From: an uncultured Selenomonas sp. | Lineage (GTDB): Bacteria > Bacillota > Negativicutes > Selenomonadales > Selenomonadaceae | DNA length: 64,000 nt | Reading direction: 5' to 3' | NCBI GenBank assembly: GCA_905372355.1 | Contig: CAJPOT010000001.1 | Location: 62,001-126,000, forward strand | Shown here: one piece after another, positions 40,588 to 49,441 of the stretch | How positions within the stretch are numbered: position 1 is the stretch's first letter | Layout of the letters: each line of letters starts with the position of its first letter | Program-made: the position numbers and the translations under genes | The notes under the pieces: model-generated | Told to the model about the DNA's origin: nothing | Databases searched by the model: none | The model's input: only the letters and a program-made list of their open reading frames with translations

Positions 40588-40628
40588 ACAACAGGCATCT
40601 TTCCGATGATGGAAGGATGCCTGTTTTG
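40588..40628 (+). terminator. Terminator after ftsZ
   Basis: AACAGGCATC (40590-40599) pairs with GATGCCTGTT (40616-40625), extended inside by TTTCC/GGAA, and TTTT follows. It ends the dcw cluster. Confidence 0.88.
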
Positions 40629-40710
40629 CGTGTGCATGATGCGGCGCATGTTCCGTTCCTTCGTTAAAGGATTTTCAGTCAAAGATTTTCCACCGATTCG
40701 CTTGAATCCG

Positions 40711-40719
40711 TGCTATAAT
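40711..40719 (+). promoter_or_regulatory. Extended -10 before the AMIN/glycosidase gene
   Basis: TGCTATAAT (40711-40719) is a TGN-extended consensus -10. The -35 region is not clear. The next gene starts 39 bases downstream. Confidence 0.6.
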
Positions 40720-40757
40720 AGTCTTCACTAGATGGATTTTGAGGGGATGGCGAGAGT

Positions 40758-42185
40758 ATGAGGAAGATGGCGCTGAGTCTGGCTTTGGCTCTGGCGGTGG
40801 CCTTGGGAACAGATGCCGTTTCTTTTGCGGCACTGCCGCAAACGCAGGCTCGTGTGCAGGTGCAGCAGCAAGCGGCGAAGACGCTGACGGGCGTGCGCTT
40901 TGGTACGAGCGACGAGCGTGAGCGCGTCGTCTTCGACTTGACGACGCTGCCCGCCTACGAAGTCCATACGGAAAACGACGGACAGAGGATCGTGCTTTTC
41001 CTTGCGGGCGCACGCAGTCAGGCCGTGCAGCCGGAGATTTCGGGCAGCATGGTCGAGAACGTGCGTGTATCGGCCGTGCCGCAGGGCGTCAAGGTCGTCA
41101 TCGATCTTGCGGCGCCGGCATCTTACGAGGTCAAGACGCTGGCGAACCCGACGCGCCTCTTCATCGATGTACAGAAAGAGTATGAGGTCGTTTCTGAGGA
41201 GACGCCTGCGCCCGGTTTGAAGCTCTCGACGCTCAAGAGGCTCGACGCTCGCGGCCGTCTGACGGGATGGGTGCTGGAGGCTGATCCTGCTCGCTACCGC
41301 GTTGTGCCTGTACTCGCCAAGGGAGCTGTGCCAGGACGCGCCACGGTCAGCACGATGTCGGATATGGCAGAAGCCGCCGCGGCGATCAATGCATCCTACT
41401 TTGCACCGAGCGGCGAGATCCTTGGCCTTTTGAAGCTGGACGGCACGATCGTCGGCACGACGTACTTTCGGCGCAGTGCCGTGGGGTTTGCCGCTGACGG
41501 CAGGACATATTTCGGCCCTGTCGATTACAGCGGAACGGTGACGCTCGGCAAGAGAAGCTGGCCCGTGGGCGGCGTCGATGCGGAGCGCGGCGAGGACAGT
41601 CTCGTGATTTACAATCATTACTATGGCTCGACGACGCGCACGAATGAATATGGACAGGAGTACATTGTTCGAGGCGGCAGGGTCGCTGCGGTCAACTTGT
41701 CGGACAGCCCAATTCCGAAAGACGGCCTCGTCATCTCAGTGCACGGCAAGGCGAAGGACGCCTTCGCCCAAGTGAAGGTCGGCGACGCCGTGCGTGTGGA
41801 GGAGGCGATCGGTGCGCCTTGGGAGAGCCTGCCGACAGTCATCGGCGCAGGCCCGATGCTTGTCAAGGACGGCATCGCTCATGTGACGGCGGAGGAGGAG
41901 GAATTTCCTCCCGACATCGCACGCGGCCGTGCGCCGCGCACGGCGTTCGGCGTGACGGCGGCCGGGCATTACCTGCTCGCTGTCGTTGACGGACGCCAGT
42001 CGCACAGCATTGGCTGCACGCTGCAGGAGATGGCGGAGTTCATGCTGCAGTTCGGCGCCGTTCAGGCGATCAACTTCGATGGCGGCGGTTCGAGTGCGCT
42101 CGTCGTCGGTGGCGAGCTCGAAAACAGTCCGTCCGACGGGCAGGAGCGCGCCGTCGGCTCGGCGCTCGCGCTCTTGCCGCGCTGA
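40758..42185 (+). CDS. Secreted AMIN-domain phosphodiester glycosidase-like protein
   Basis: 475 residues: signal peptide (about 1-25), an AMIN domain (about 45-140, VVFDLTTLPAYEVHTENDGQRIVLFL) that usually targets peptidoglycan or septal sites, and a C-terminal NAGPA/DUF2233 domain (about 185-470). The latter shows AAINASYFAPSGEILGL, AFGVTAAGHYLLAVVDGR and INFDGGGSSALVV, the conserved catalytic core of phosphodiester N-acetylglucosaminidase relatives. The in vivo substrate is unknown; a cell-wall or teichoic-like polymer is a guess. Monocistronic, between a terminator and the next promoter. Confidence 0.88.
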   Translation: MRKMALSLALALAVALGTDAVSFAALPQTQARVQVQQQAAKTLTGVRFGTSDERERVVFDLTTLPAYEVHTENDGQRIVLFLAGARSQAVQPEISGSMVENVRVSAVPQGVKVVIDLAAPASYEVKTLANPTRLFIDVQKEYEVVSEETPAPGLKLSTLKRLDARGRLTGWVLEADPARYRVVPVLAKGAVPGRATVSTMSDMAEAAAAINASYFAPSGEILGLLKLDGTIVGTTYFRRSAVGFAADGRTYFGPVDYSGTVTLGKRSWPVGGVDAERGEDSLVIYNHYYGSTTRTNEYGQEYIVRGGRVAAVNLSDSPIPKDGLVISVHGKAKDAFAQVKVGDAVRVEEAIGAPWESLPTVIGAGPMLVKDGIAHVTAEEEEFPPDIARGRAPRTAFGVTAAGHYLLAVVDGRQSHSIGCTLQEMAEFMLQFGAVQAINFDGGGSSALVVGGELENSPSDGQERAVGSALALLPR

Positions 42186-42208
42186 CGACGGTCTTCTTAT
42201 AGTTTTTG

Positions 42209-42237
42209 TTGGCACATCAGAAAGAATTCGCTATAAT
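42209..42237 (+). promoter_or_regulatory. Promoter (TTGGCA-17-TATAAT)
   Basis: -35 TTGGCA (42209-42214) and -10 TATAAT (42232-42237), 17-base spacer, 14 bases before the next ATG. It probably drives the small barrel-sandwich gene and the S55 peptidase and may feed the mla genes. Confidence 0.8.
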
Positions 42238-42250
42238 GGAGGAGATGTAA

Positions 42251-42550
42251 ATGAAAAAAATACTGGCATTAGGCCTTTTTCTTGGCGTTATGATATTTGC
42301 TGTCCATGCGCTGACGGCAGAGGCGGCAGTGGACGCAACGTCCGGTATTGCTGGAACAGTTACATGGCGGGCTGAGCCGGGAAGTATGCTTGCGGCGGGT
42401 GCGGAGATCGTGCGCGTGCGCACATTGACGGGCGAGGTCGCGGCGGCGCGTGCCGAAGAGAATTGCAGCGTGAGTGAGATGCTCGTCTCCGTCGGTGATG
42501 ACATCGTTGCGGGACAGGTCGTCGCGCGCTTGAAGAAACAAGATGAATGA
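42251..42550 (+). CDS. Small secreted biotinyl/lipoyl-like protein without the lysine
   Basis: 99 residues: signal peptide (about 1-26, cleavage after AEA) and a short domain resembling a biotinyl/lipoyl barrel-sandwich hybrid: SGIAGTVTWRAEPGSMLAAG in the first half and ENCSVSEMLVSVGDDIVAGQ in the second. At the turn where biotin carriers have AMKM this protein has LTGE, so it cannot be modified. Such folds also occur in membrane-fusion proteins. The ATG follows GGAGGAG. Confidence 0.6.
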   Translation: MKKILALGLFLGVMIFAVHALTAEAAVDATSGIAGTVTWRAEPGSMLAAGAEIVRVRTLTGEVAAARAEENCSVSEMLVSVGDDIVAGQVVARLKKQDE

Positions 42551-42607
42551 TTGCGAGGGGAGGCTTCCTCTTTTGTGCTGCTCTCCAATCTGTACGAGGT
42601 GATATAT

Positions 42608-44974
42608 TTGCGTAATTTCAAAAAGAAGATGCTCGCGCTCGGTCTGTCCCTGTCTCTTTCCATGGGAGTGGCGGCAGCGGCTTCCCTGCCGCCGACGCTG
42701 CCGCTTTCGGAGGTATACCCGGGCATGGAGGGGACGGCGTACACCGTGGTCGATGAGTCGGGCGAGATCGTGCCATTCCATGTTGATGTCGTCGGCACGT
42801 ACGAGGAAGGATCGTCGACGAACCGCATCATGGCGAAGGCATCAGGCCCTGTCGTTGAACGCACAGGCGGCACGCTGCAGGGCATGAGCGGCAGCCCCGT
42901 CTATGTGGACGGGGCACTTGTCGGGGCGCTTTCGGCAGGCATCAAGGGCATGAGCCTCTATACGTTTTTCATCACACCGATCGATGAGATGCTGCCCATC
43001 TGGGATATGCCCGACTACAAGGCGGTTCATCTAAAGAAGGAAAAGAAGGAAAAGGCAGCGGACGCCGATGAGCCGATGGGCGAGGGCATGGGCGAGGGCA
43101 TCGGTGAAGGTGCTGGCGAAGGCGGCGAAGGTGGGACGGAGCAGACGGCAGGAAAGCGTGCCAAGCTCGAAAAGGAAGAACTGCCTGAGCTAGCCAAGGA
43201 AACGGCGGAAAAGCCCGACAAGAAGCCGGCAGGAAAGCAGGGGAAAGACTCCGAAAAGAGAAAGAAAGCAGAGAAGGAAAAAGCTGCAGCTGCTGAAGAA
43301 AAGAAGACAAAGGCAGAGAAGAAATCTGCGGCTGAGAAGGGGGAATCTGCAAAGGCAGAAAAGAAGCCTGCGGGAGAAAAGAAAAAGCCTGCAGAAGCGG
43401 AGAAGAGGCCTGCAGCGGAAAGAGAAAGATCCGAAGAAGCGAGGAAGAAGCCTGCCAAGGCGAAGGGAGATCCTGCTGAGACAGAGAAGCAACCCGCCGA
43501 GGCGATGAAAGAGCCAGTGAAGGAGACGAAAGAACCGGCAGGAGCATCAAAGAAACCGGCGGAAGAGAAACCTGCGGAGAAGAAGCCCGTCGCTGAAGAA
43601 GGCGTGAAGCCCGCAGCGAAAAAGCACGAGGCGCAGGCGAAGTCAGCGCTCTATCTCGCAGGCTTCGGCAGAAGCGGTTCCGCCTATATGAAGGAGAAGC
43701 TTTCCGCCCTCGGTTTCAAGGCTGGCGAGATGCCGGCTTTCGGCACGCCGACGCCAGGTGCGCATGTCGTCTATGATGCGGCTCTTGCGCCAGGAAGCGC
43801 CGTCGGCGTCGCCGTTTCCTACGGCGATTTTTCCGTCGGTGCGACGGGGACGGTGACGGCGGTCGACGGAAAGCGCGTGCTTGCCTTCGGGCATCCGTTC
43901 CTGCACAAGGGAAATGTCAACTACTTCATGACGGATGCCAAGGTCGTCGGCACGATCAGCGGCCCGACGGACGGCATGAAGATTGCGAGCATTGGCAACA
44001 TCATCGGGCGCATCAATCAGGACCGAGAGGCGGGTGTCGCCGGCATCATCGGCGCATTTCCTGAGAGCGTGCCGATGCGCGTGCGCGTGAAGGACACGTC
44101 ACTCGGCTACGACAGGAAGTTTGCGGCGCAGATCGCCTACGACGAGGATTTTTTGCCGGTTCTCGTGCCGGGCATCGCTTACGCGGCGATGGGCAAGACA
44201 TCGGATACGCTCGGTGAGGCGACGGCGAACCTCAAGTTCACGATCCGTACGACAGCGGGCGAAGATGGTAAAATTGAGCGCTCGAACATGTACTATACAG
44301 CCTCCGATGTTGGACAGGCTTCTGTGGGCGAGTTGGCGCAGGTCATGACGCTCCTCTGTCAGAATGCGGAGGAGGAGGCCGACGTGACCTCGATCGACGT
44401 CGACATCGAGATGGAGAGTACGCGCAAGACGGCCTCCTTGATTTCCGCCGTGCCCGAGAAGCCCTCGGCAAAACCGGGCGAAACGGTGAACTTCCGCACG
44501 ACGATCAAGCCCTTCCGCAGGGAGAAGGAAGAGCTGCTGATTCCCTACCATGTGCCGGAGAGCCAAGCACCGGGTGTCCTGAGCCTCGATGTGCGCGGCG
44601 GAAGCTTCATCCCCGTGACAGCGGCTCTCCTACAGAACGCGCTCGGCATCGATACGAGCGCCGAGGAGGACAAAACGCAGACGACGGCGGACAAGCTCAA
44701 GCAGTTCCTGCAGCTCGGCAGGAACAATGAGATCATCGTAGCGCCTGCGATCGCGCCCAAACTGCCCCTTTCAGCGGAGGAGAAGAAGGAAGCGAAGAAG
44801 CGCCTGAAGAAGCAGGAGGGCGCACCGCGGAAGAAGCAGGAGAAGCGCATTGACCTCCTCGGGCAGAAGGCGAAGAAGCAGGGCAATCCCTTTGAGGCGA
44901 AGTTCGAGACGGGCTATGTCATAGACAATGTGATCCATACTTCATTGCTGATTGAGGAAGAGGACAAGAGATGA
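42608..44974 (+). CDS. S55 (SpoIVB-type) serine peptidase with charged linker
   Basis: 788 residues: signal peptide (about 1-27); N-terminal S55 segment with GMEGTAYTVV and GTLQGMSGSPVYVDG carrying the probable catalytic Ser (about residue 100); a Lys/Glu/Ala/Pro-rich low-complexity stretch (about 140-345); then VLAFGHPFLHKGNVNYFM with a probable catalytic His near 430, and a C-terminal beta domain. The Ser block thus comes before the His block, the reverse of SpoIVB. The TTG start at 42608 follows ACGAGGTGAT. It overlaps mlaE (ATGA), linking it to envelope transport. Confidence 0.78.
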   Translation: MRNFKKKMLALGLSLSLSMGVAAAASLPPTLPLSEVYPGMEGTAYTVVDESGEIVPFHVDVVGTYEEGSSTNRIMAKASGPVVERTGGTLQGMSGSPVYVDGALVGALSAGIKGMSLYTFFITPIDEMLPIWDMPDYKAVHLKKEKKEKAADADEPMGEGMGEGIGEGAGEGGEGGTEQTAGKRAKLEKEELPELAKETAEKPDKKPAGKQGKDSEKRKKAEKEKAAAAEEKKTKAEKKSAAEKGESAKAEKKPAGEKKKPAEAEKRPAAERERSEEARKKPAKAKGDPAETEKQPAEAMKEPVKETKEPAGASKKPAEEKPAEKKPVAEEGVKPAAKKHEAQAKSALYLAGFGRSGSAYMKEKLSALGFKAGEMPAFGTPTPGAHVVYDAALAPGSAVGVAVSYGDFSVGATGTVTAVDGKRVLAFGHPFLHKGNVNYFMTDAKVVGTISGPTDGMKIASIGNIIGRINQDREAGVAGIIGAFPESVPMRVRVKDTSLGYDRKFAAQIAYDEDFLPVLVPGIAYAAMGKTSDTLGEATANLKFTIRTTAGEDGKIERSNMYYTASDVGQASVGELAQVMTLLCQNAEEEADVTSIDVDIEMESTRKTASLISAVPEKPSAKPGETVNFRTTIKPFRREKEELLIPYHVPESQAPGVLSLDVRGGSFIPVTAALLQNALGIDTSAEEDKTQTTADKLKQFLQLGRNNEIIVAPAIAPKLPLSAEEKKEAKKRLKKQEGAPRKKQEKRIDLLGQKAKKQGNPFEAKFETGYVIDNVIHTSLLIEEEDKR

Positions 44975-45741
44975 TGACGCGGCTGTTGGAGAAAATCGGT
45001 TCGTTCGTGCTCGAAAGATTCGAGTGGGTCGGCTCCGTCATTTTGCTCCTCGCCGCCGCCCTCAAAGAGATGCGCCGCCCCTTGCGCTTCCGACACGTCT
45101 TCGCACAGATGTCGCATCTCGGCGTAGACTCGCTCGCCATCGTCTCTTTGACGATGCTTTTCACGGGCATGGTCATGACGCTGCAGGTCGCGCATGAGTT
45201 CATCCGCTTCGGCGCACAGTCGACGATCGGCGGCGTCATAGCCATCGCCGTCGGGCGCGAGCTTGGTCCCGTGCTCGTCGGCGTCGTCTGCGCAGGGCGC
45301 GTGGGGTCTGCCATCACGGCGGAGATCAGCACGATGAAGGTCACGGAGCAGATCGACGCCCTGCGCGTCATGGCGACGAGTCCCATCGGCTACCTCGTCG
45401 TGCCGCGCATGATCGCGTGCATGTGCATGGTGCCGCTCCTGACGGTCTTCGGCGATGTCATCGGCGTCTTCGGCGGCTGGTTCGTCGCCACGCAGTATGC
45501 GGGCATCGCCTCCTATACCTTCACGAACTCCATCCATGTCTTTGCTGTGCCGCACGACGTCACGGGCGGACTCATCAAGGCGGCGGTGTTCGGCGTCGTC
45601 ATCGCCGTCCTCGGCGCATGGTACGGGCTTCATGCGCCCGAAGGGGCGGAGGGCGTGGGACGCGCCACGACGAAGAGCGTCGTGGCGGCGATCGTTTGCA
45701 TTTTCTTTTTGAATGTGTTCCTGTCGTTCTTGCTTTATTGA
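44971..45741 (+). CDS. mlaE: Mla ABC permease MlaE
   Basis: 256-residue permease of the MlaE/YrbE family with five or six helices. Typical segments: GVDSLAIVSLTMLFTGMVMTLQ, VGRELGPVLVGVVCAGRVGSAITAEI, and LRVMATSPIGYLVVPRM. It forms the inner-membrane core of a phospholipid transporter with MlaF and MlaD encoded next. It overlaps the S55 peptidase stop by four bases. Confidence 0.95.
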   Translation: MMTRLLEKIGSFVLERFEWVGSVILLLAAALKEMRRPLRFRHVFAQMSHLGVDSLAIVSLTMLFTGMVMTLQVAHEFIRFGAQSTIGGVIAIAVGRELGPVLVGVVCAGRVGSAITAEISTMKVTEQIDALRVMATSPIGYLVVPRMIACMCMVPLLTVFGDVIGVFGGWFVATQYAGIASYTFTNSIHVFAVPHDVTGGLIKAAVFGVVIAVLGAWYGLHAPEGAEGVGRATTKSVVAAIVCIFFLNVFLSFLLY

Positions 45742-45759
45742 CGGGCTGAGGTGGAAGAT

Positions 45760-46509
45760 ATGATACGGCTGGAAGGTGTGACGAAGAGCTTCGCTTCCCA
45801 TGAGGTGCTGCATCCTCTCGATCTCTGCGTTGAAGACGGCGAGACGCTCGCCGTCATCGGCGGCTCGGGCTCGGGAAAGAGCACGCTTCTCCGGCTCATC
45901 ATCGGGCTGATCCGCCCGACCTCGGGCAGGATCTGGATCGATGACGCCGAAATCTCACAGATGACGGAAACCGAGCTTGACCGGGTGCGCCTGAGGATGG
46001 GCATGGTCTTTCAGTATTCGGCGCTCTTCGATTCCATGACCGTAGGGGAGAACGTCGCCTTCGGGCTTCGCGAGCACAAGCGCCTCAAGGAGACGGAGAT
46101 TATGCGCATCGTGCGCGAGAAGCTGCATCTCGTCGGCCTCGACGGCAGCGAGCGCATGATGCCGGGGGAATTGTCGGGCGGCATGAAGAAGCGCGTGAGC
46201 TTGGCGCGCGCCATCGCCATCGACCCGTCCATCATCCTCTATGATGAGCCGAGTTCGGGACTCGATCCCCTGACGTCGGCGAAGATCGACGACCTTATCA
46301 TCGAGACGCAGAGGAAGCTTGGCGTGACGAGCGTCGTCGTGACGCATGACATGGCGAGCGCCTGCCGCATCGCCGACCGCATCGCCATGCTGCACAAGGG
46401 ATCGCTCATTGCACTCGATACGGTCGAAGGGTTCAGGAAGCTCGAGGATCCGCGCGTCCGCGCGTTTTTTCGCGCGGTGGAGACGGAAGAGAAGGAGGCG
46501 GGTTTATGA
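45760..46509 (+). CDS. mlaF: Mla ABC ATPase MlaF
   Basis: 249-residue ATPase from the ATG at 45760 (MIRLEGVTKSF), which sits six bases after GAGGTGG; GTG at 45751 is an in-frame alternative. Walker A is IGGSGSGKSTLLR, signature LSGGMKKRVSLARA, Walker B ILYDEPSSGLDP, switch His VVTHDM. The GGMKKR signature is typical of MlaF/MCE ATPases. It ends in an overlap with mlaD. Confidence 0.95.
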   Translation: MIRLEGVTKSFASHEVLHPLDLCVEDGETLAVIGGSGSGKSTLLRLIIGLIRPTSGRIWIDDAEISQMTETELDRVRLRMGMVFQYSALFDSMTVGENVAFGLREHKRLKETEIMRIVREKLHLVGLDGSERMMPGELSGGMKKRVSLARAIAIDPSIILYDEPSSGLDPLTSAKIDDLIIETQRKLGVTSVVVTHDMASACRIADRIAMLHKGSLIALDTVEGFRKLEDPRVRAFFRAVETEEKEAGL

Positions 46510-47789
46510 CGACGGAAGCGAAGGTGGGAGCGTTCACGCTTCTCGGCATCGCGATTTTGACGGCAGTGCTCCTGCAGCTTCAAGGATTTTCTTTTTCGAC
46601 GAGCCGCAATTATACGATTTATGTAGGCTTTACGCAGGTCGTGGGGCTTGCCCCGGAAGCGGACGTGCGCTATGCGGGCGTGCCCGCGGGCAAGGTCAAA
46701 GCCATTGAGCCGGAGGGAACGGGCGTGCGCGTGACGCTCTCCGTCCATCCCGACATTCAGATCCCGCGTGATGCAAGAATCTCGCTCTCAGCGAACAGCG
46801 TCCTCGGCGACAAGTTCGTCCTCATCTCACCGGCGGGATCGAAGAGTACGGATTACTTGAAGGACGGCGACTTCGTCATCGGCACGGATGAGACGAGCGT
46901 CGATTCCGTGCTTGAGAACGTGAGCGAGGCGGTGTCCGACGTGCACGATCTTCTCGGTTCGTTGAACGACATCCTCGGCAATCCGCGCATGAAAGAGTCC
47001 GTTCTCGGCTCGGCGGAAAATGTGCGCGAGGTCACGGCGCACATCCGCGATCTCACGGCTGTGCTCGGGCGCGTCGCGCTGCAGAACGAGGGCAATATGC
47101 ACGCGATGATGCAGGAGATGCGCACGATCTTGACGAACCTTGCTGCGACGACGGAGACGGTGCGCCAGATGGCGGCGGACGTCTCCGACGGCGGCGCGAC
47201 GGCCGCGAATCTTCGCTTGACGCTGCTGAACGTCGCCAAGGCGAGCGAGAACATCCGGCAAGTGGCGGAGGAACTGCACGACGTCACGGGCGATCCCACG
47301 GTGCGCGAAGATCTCAAGGCGACGATCCATCAGGCGCGCGCTGTCACAGAGAAGGCGAACGACACGCTCGATAACTTGAAGAGCATCGAGGCGCAGCCTT
47401 CGCTCGACGTCCTATACAGCGGCAAGGATCGCGACTGGATCACGAACTTCAATGTCGACGTTTCCAAGGAGGACAGGCCCGATCGCTTCCTGCGTGTCGG
47501 CGTCGAGGATATCGGCGAGGGGAACGATTTGAATCTTGAGGTCGGCCGCACGAAGGGCAGGCTCGGCGCACGCGCGGGACTCATCGCGGGCGAGCCGGGC
47601 ATCGGACTTGATGCGAATGTGGGAAATCGCTGGTGCTTCTCCGCCGACGCCTACGACCCCGACGATTTCCGCCTGCGCCTTTCCGCGCAGTATCGTCTGC
47701 GTGAAGATACGTATCTGATGGGCCAACTCAAAGATCTCAACCGCAGCGAGCGGCGCACCGCCTACTTCGGTCTGCACCAGTCATTTTAG
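46506..47789 (+). CDS. mlaD: MlaD with MCE domain and C-terminal beta-rich extension
   Basis: 427 residues, about twice E. coli MlaD. An N-terminal membrane helix (about 8-25) is followed by one MCE domain (about 35-115, YVGFTQVVGLAPEADVRYAGVPAGKV), then a long helical segment (about 130-300, NVREVTAHIRDLTAVLGRV). The last 125 residues are a series of alternating beta strands (LNLEVGRTKGRLGARAGLIAG, GLDANVGNRWCFSADAYD) ending in Phe (YFGLHQSF), as in outer-membrane barrels. A single-protein bridge between both membranes, as reported for Veillonella MlaD, is likely. Confidence 0.88.
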   Translation: MTTEAKVGAFTLLGIAILTAVLLQLQGFSFSTSRNYTIYVGFTQVVGLAPEADVRYAGVPAGKVKAIEPEGTGVRVTLSVHPDIQIPRDARISLSANSVLGDKFVLISPAGSKSTDYLKDGDFVIGTDETSVDSVLENVSEAVSDVHDLLGSLNDILGNPRMKESVLGSAENVREVTAHIRDLTAVLGRVALQNEGNMHAMMQEMRTILTNLAATTETVRQMAADVSDGGATAANLRLTLLNVAKASENIRQVAEELHDVTGDPTVREDLKATIHQARAVTEKANDTLDNLKSIEAQPSLDVLYSGKDRDWITNFNVDVSKEDRPDRFLRVGVEDIGEGNDLNLEVGRTKGRLGARAGLIAGEPGIGLDANVGNRWCFSADAYDPDDFRLRLSAQYRLREDTYLMGQLKDLNRSERRTAYFGLHQSF

Positions 47790-47800
47790 GAGGAATCATT

Positions 47801-49372
47801 GTGAAGCAGTCAAAACATTTTTCCAAGAAGCTTGCGGCGCTCGTCGCGGGCGGGCTCTTCTCCCTGAGCTTCGCATCTGCGTCCGCAGCGGAGACGCGCT
47901 CTCTCGCACTCTCCGAGAGCGTGGAACTGGCGCTTGAGAACAATCGCTCGATCAAGTCGTCCGTGACCGATGTGGATGCGGCGGACTGGGCATACCATGA
48001 GGCGCGCCGCACGGCAGGCCCGAAGCTCACGCTCTCGACGCAGGGCAACCGCGTCGGCGGCAAGGCATACAAGATGTACGACCACGACTATGCTTTTCGG
48101 AGCAGCGCGGCGCTTTCCTTCCCGCTCTACACGGGCGGCAGCATCGAGCGCGGCATCGAGGCGGCGCGCTACGGCGTGAACAATGCCGATCTCGCGCTCG
48201 AAGGCACGAAGCAGGCGGTGCGTTACCAGACGACGGGACAATATTTCAAGGCGCTCGAATACCGCAATCTCATCAAGGTCGGCGAGATGTCCGTCGCCAA
48301 TTTGAAGAGTCATCTGGCAAATGTCAACGCGCAATACAAGGTGGGCACGGTCGCGCGTTCCGATGTGCTCGCATCCCAGGTCTCGCTCGCGAATGCTGAG
48401 CAGAGTCTCGTGAACGTGACGAACAACTACGACGTCGCCATCGCTGAACTCAATAAGATCATCGGCTTGCCGACGGACACGAAGCTCTCGTTGGCGGACG
48501 AACTCGCCTACAGAAAGTATGATCTGAGCCTTGAGGACTGCACGGAGTACGCGCTCGCGCACCGTGCGGACGGCATCGCGGCGGACTATGCCGTGCGTCA
48601 GGCGAACGCTGCCATGGAGGCGACGCGCGGCGCTGCGCTGCCGCAGGTCAGTGCAGCGGCATCCCGCACGGTCGGCGGCGACAGCCTCTTTTCCAACAAC
48701 ACGGATTCGGCGGACACTTGGTCGATCGGCATACAGGCGAACTGGGCGGCCTTTGATAACAACGTGACGCAGGCGCAGGTGAACCAGAAGCGTGCGGCGG
48801 TGCACAAGCTGCAGCAGGCGGCGGAGGACACGCGCGAGCAGATTGCGCTCGACGTGCAGACGGCGTACCTGAGTCTTCTGGCGGCGGAGAAGAATATCGA
48901 GACGACAAGTGTCGCCGTCGAGCATGCCATGGAGGACTTCAAGATCGCGCAGGTGCGCTACACGGCGGGCGTCGGCACGAACCTCGACGTGACGGACGCC
49001 GACGAAAAGCTTGTCGCGGCGCAGACGAATTACTACGATGCGCTCTACAACTACAACCTCAGCAAGGCGGCGCTCGATCGGGCCATGGGCCTGCCCGTCG
49101 ATCTCGACACCGTTTCCTACCGTGAGAAAGTCGACGGCAAGTACTATAAGGCGGCGAAGGAACAGGCCGAGACAGCGCTCTACCATACGGATGAGGCGGC
49201 GGAGAAGATGGCCGCTGAGCAGAAGCTGCTCGATGAGAAGAGCAGGAAGAGCCGCACGGCGAAGGACGATGCGATGATTCCCGTGACGCACGGCGCACCC
49301 GTCAAGACCGCACCTGTCAAGACCGCAGAGAAGGATGCGGCAGCTGAAGCGGCTGCAGCGGGGGAGATGTAA
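47801..49372 (+). CDS. tolC: TolC-family outer-membrane channel protein
   Basis: 523 residues: signal peptide (about 1-29), then two TolC repeats of helical hairpins and strands (SLALSESVELALENNRSIK, ARSDVLASQVSLANAEQSL, and second half YTAGVGTNLDVTDADEKLV). The C-terminal about 60 residues are a Lys/Glu/Ala-rich tail with a short repeat (PVKTAPVKTA). The GTG start at 47801 follows TAGGAGG. It lies within the mla-tamB unit, so it may serve lipid or efflux traffic. Confidence 0.92.
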   Translation: MKQSKHFSKKLAALVAGGLFSLSFASASAAETRSLALSESVELALENNRSIKSSVTDVDAADWAYHEARRTAGPKLTLSTQGNRVGGKAYKMYDHDYAFRSSAALSFPLYTGGSIERGIEAARYGVNNADLALEGTKQAVRYQTTGQYFKALEYRNLIKVGEMSVANLKSHLANVNAQYKVGTVARSDVLASQVSLANAEQSLVNVTNNYDVAIAELNKIIGLPTDTKLSLADELAYRKYDLSLEDCTEYALAHRADGIAADYAVRQANAAMEATRGAALPQVSAAASRTVGGDSLFSNNTDSADTWSIGIQANWAAFDNNVTQAQVNQKRAAVHKLQQAAEDTREQIALDVQTAYLSLLAAEKNIETTSVAVEHAMEDFKIAQVRYTAGVGTNLDVTDADEKLVAAQTNYYDALYNYNLSKAALDRAMGLPVDLDTVSYREKVDGKYYKAAKEQAETALYHTDEAAEKMAAEQKLLDEKSRKSRTAKDDAMIPVTHGAPVKTAPVKTAEKDAAAEAAAAGEM

Positions 49373-49441
49373 AGCGCATCGAGCCGCGATGTCCTTTCGT
49401 GCCGCATAACTTGAAAAAGAGACAACGAGGAGGAAGAGCCG

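Noticed and set aside
43060-43640. Lys/Glu/Ala/Pro-rich stretch as a tandem DNA repeat array
   Set aside because: The protein pattern is repetitive (KKPAE-like) but the DNA units vary in length and sequence; it is low-complexity coding sequence, not a satellite or CRISPR array.
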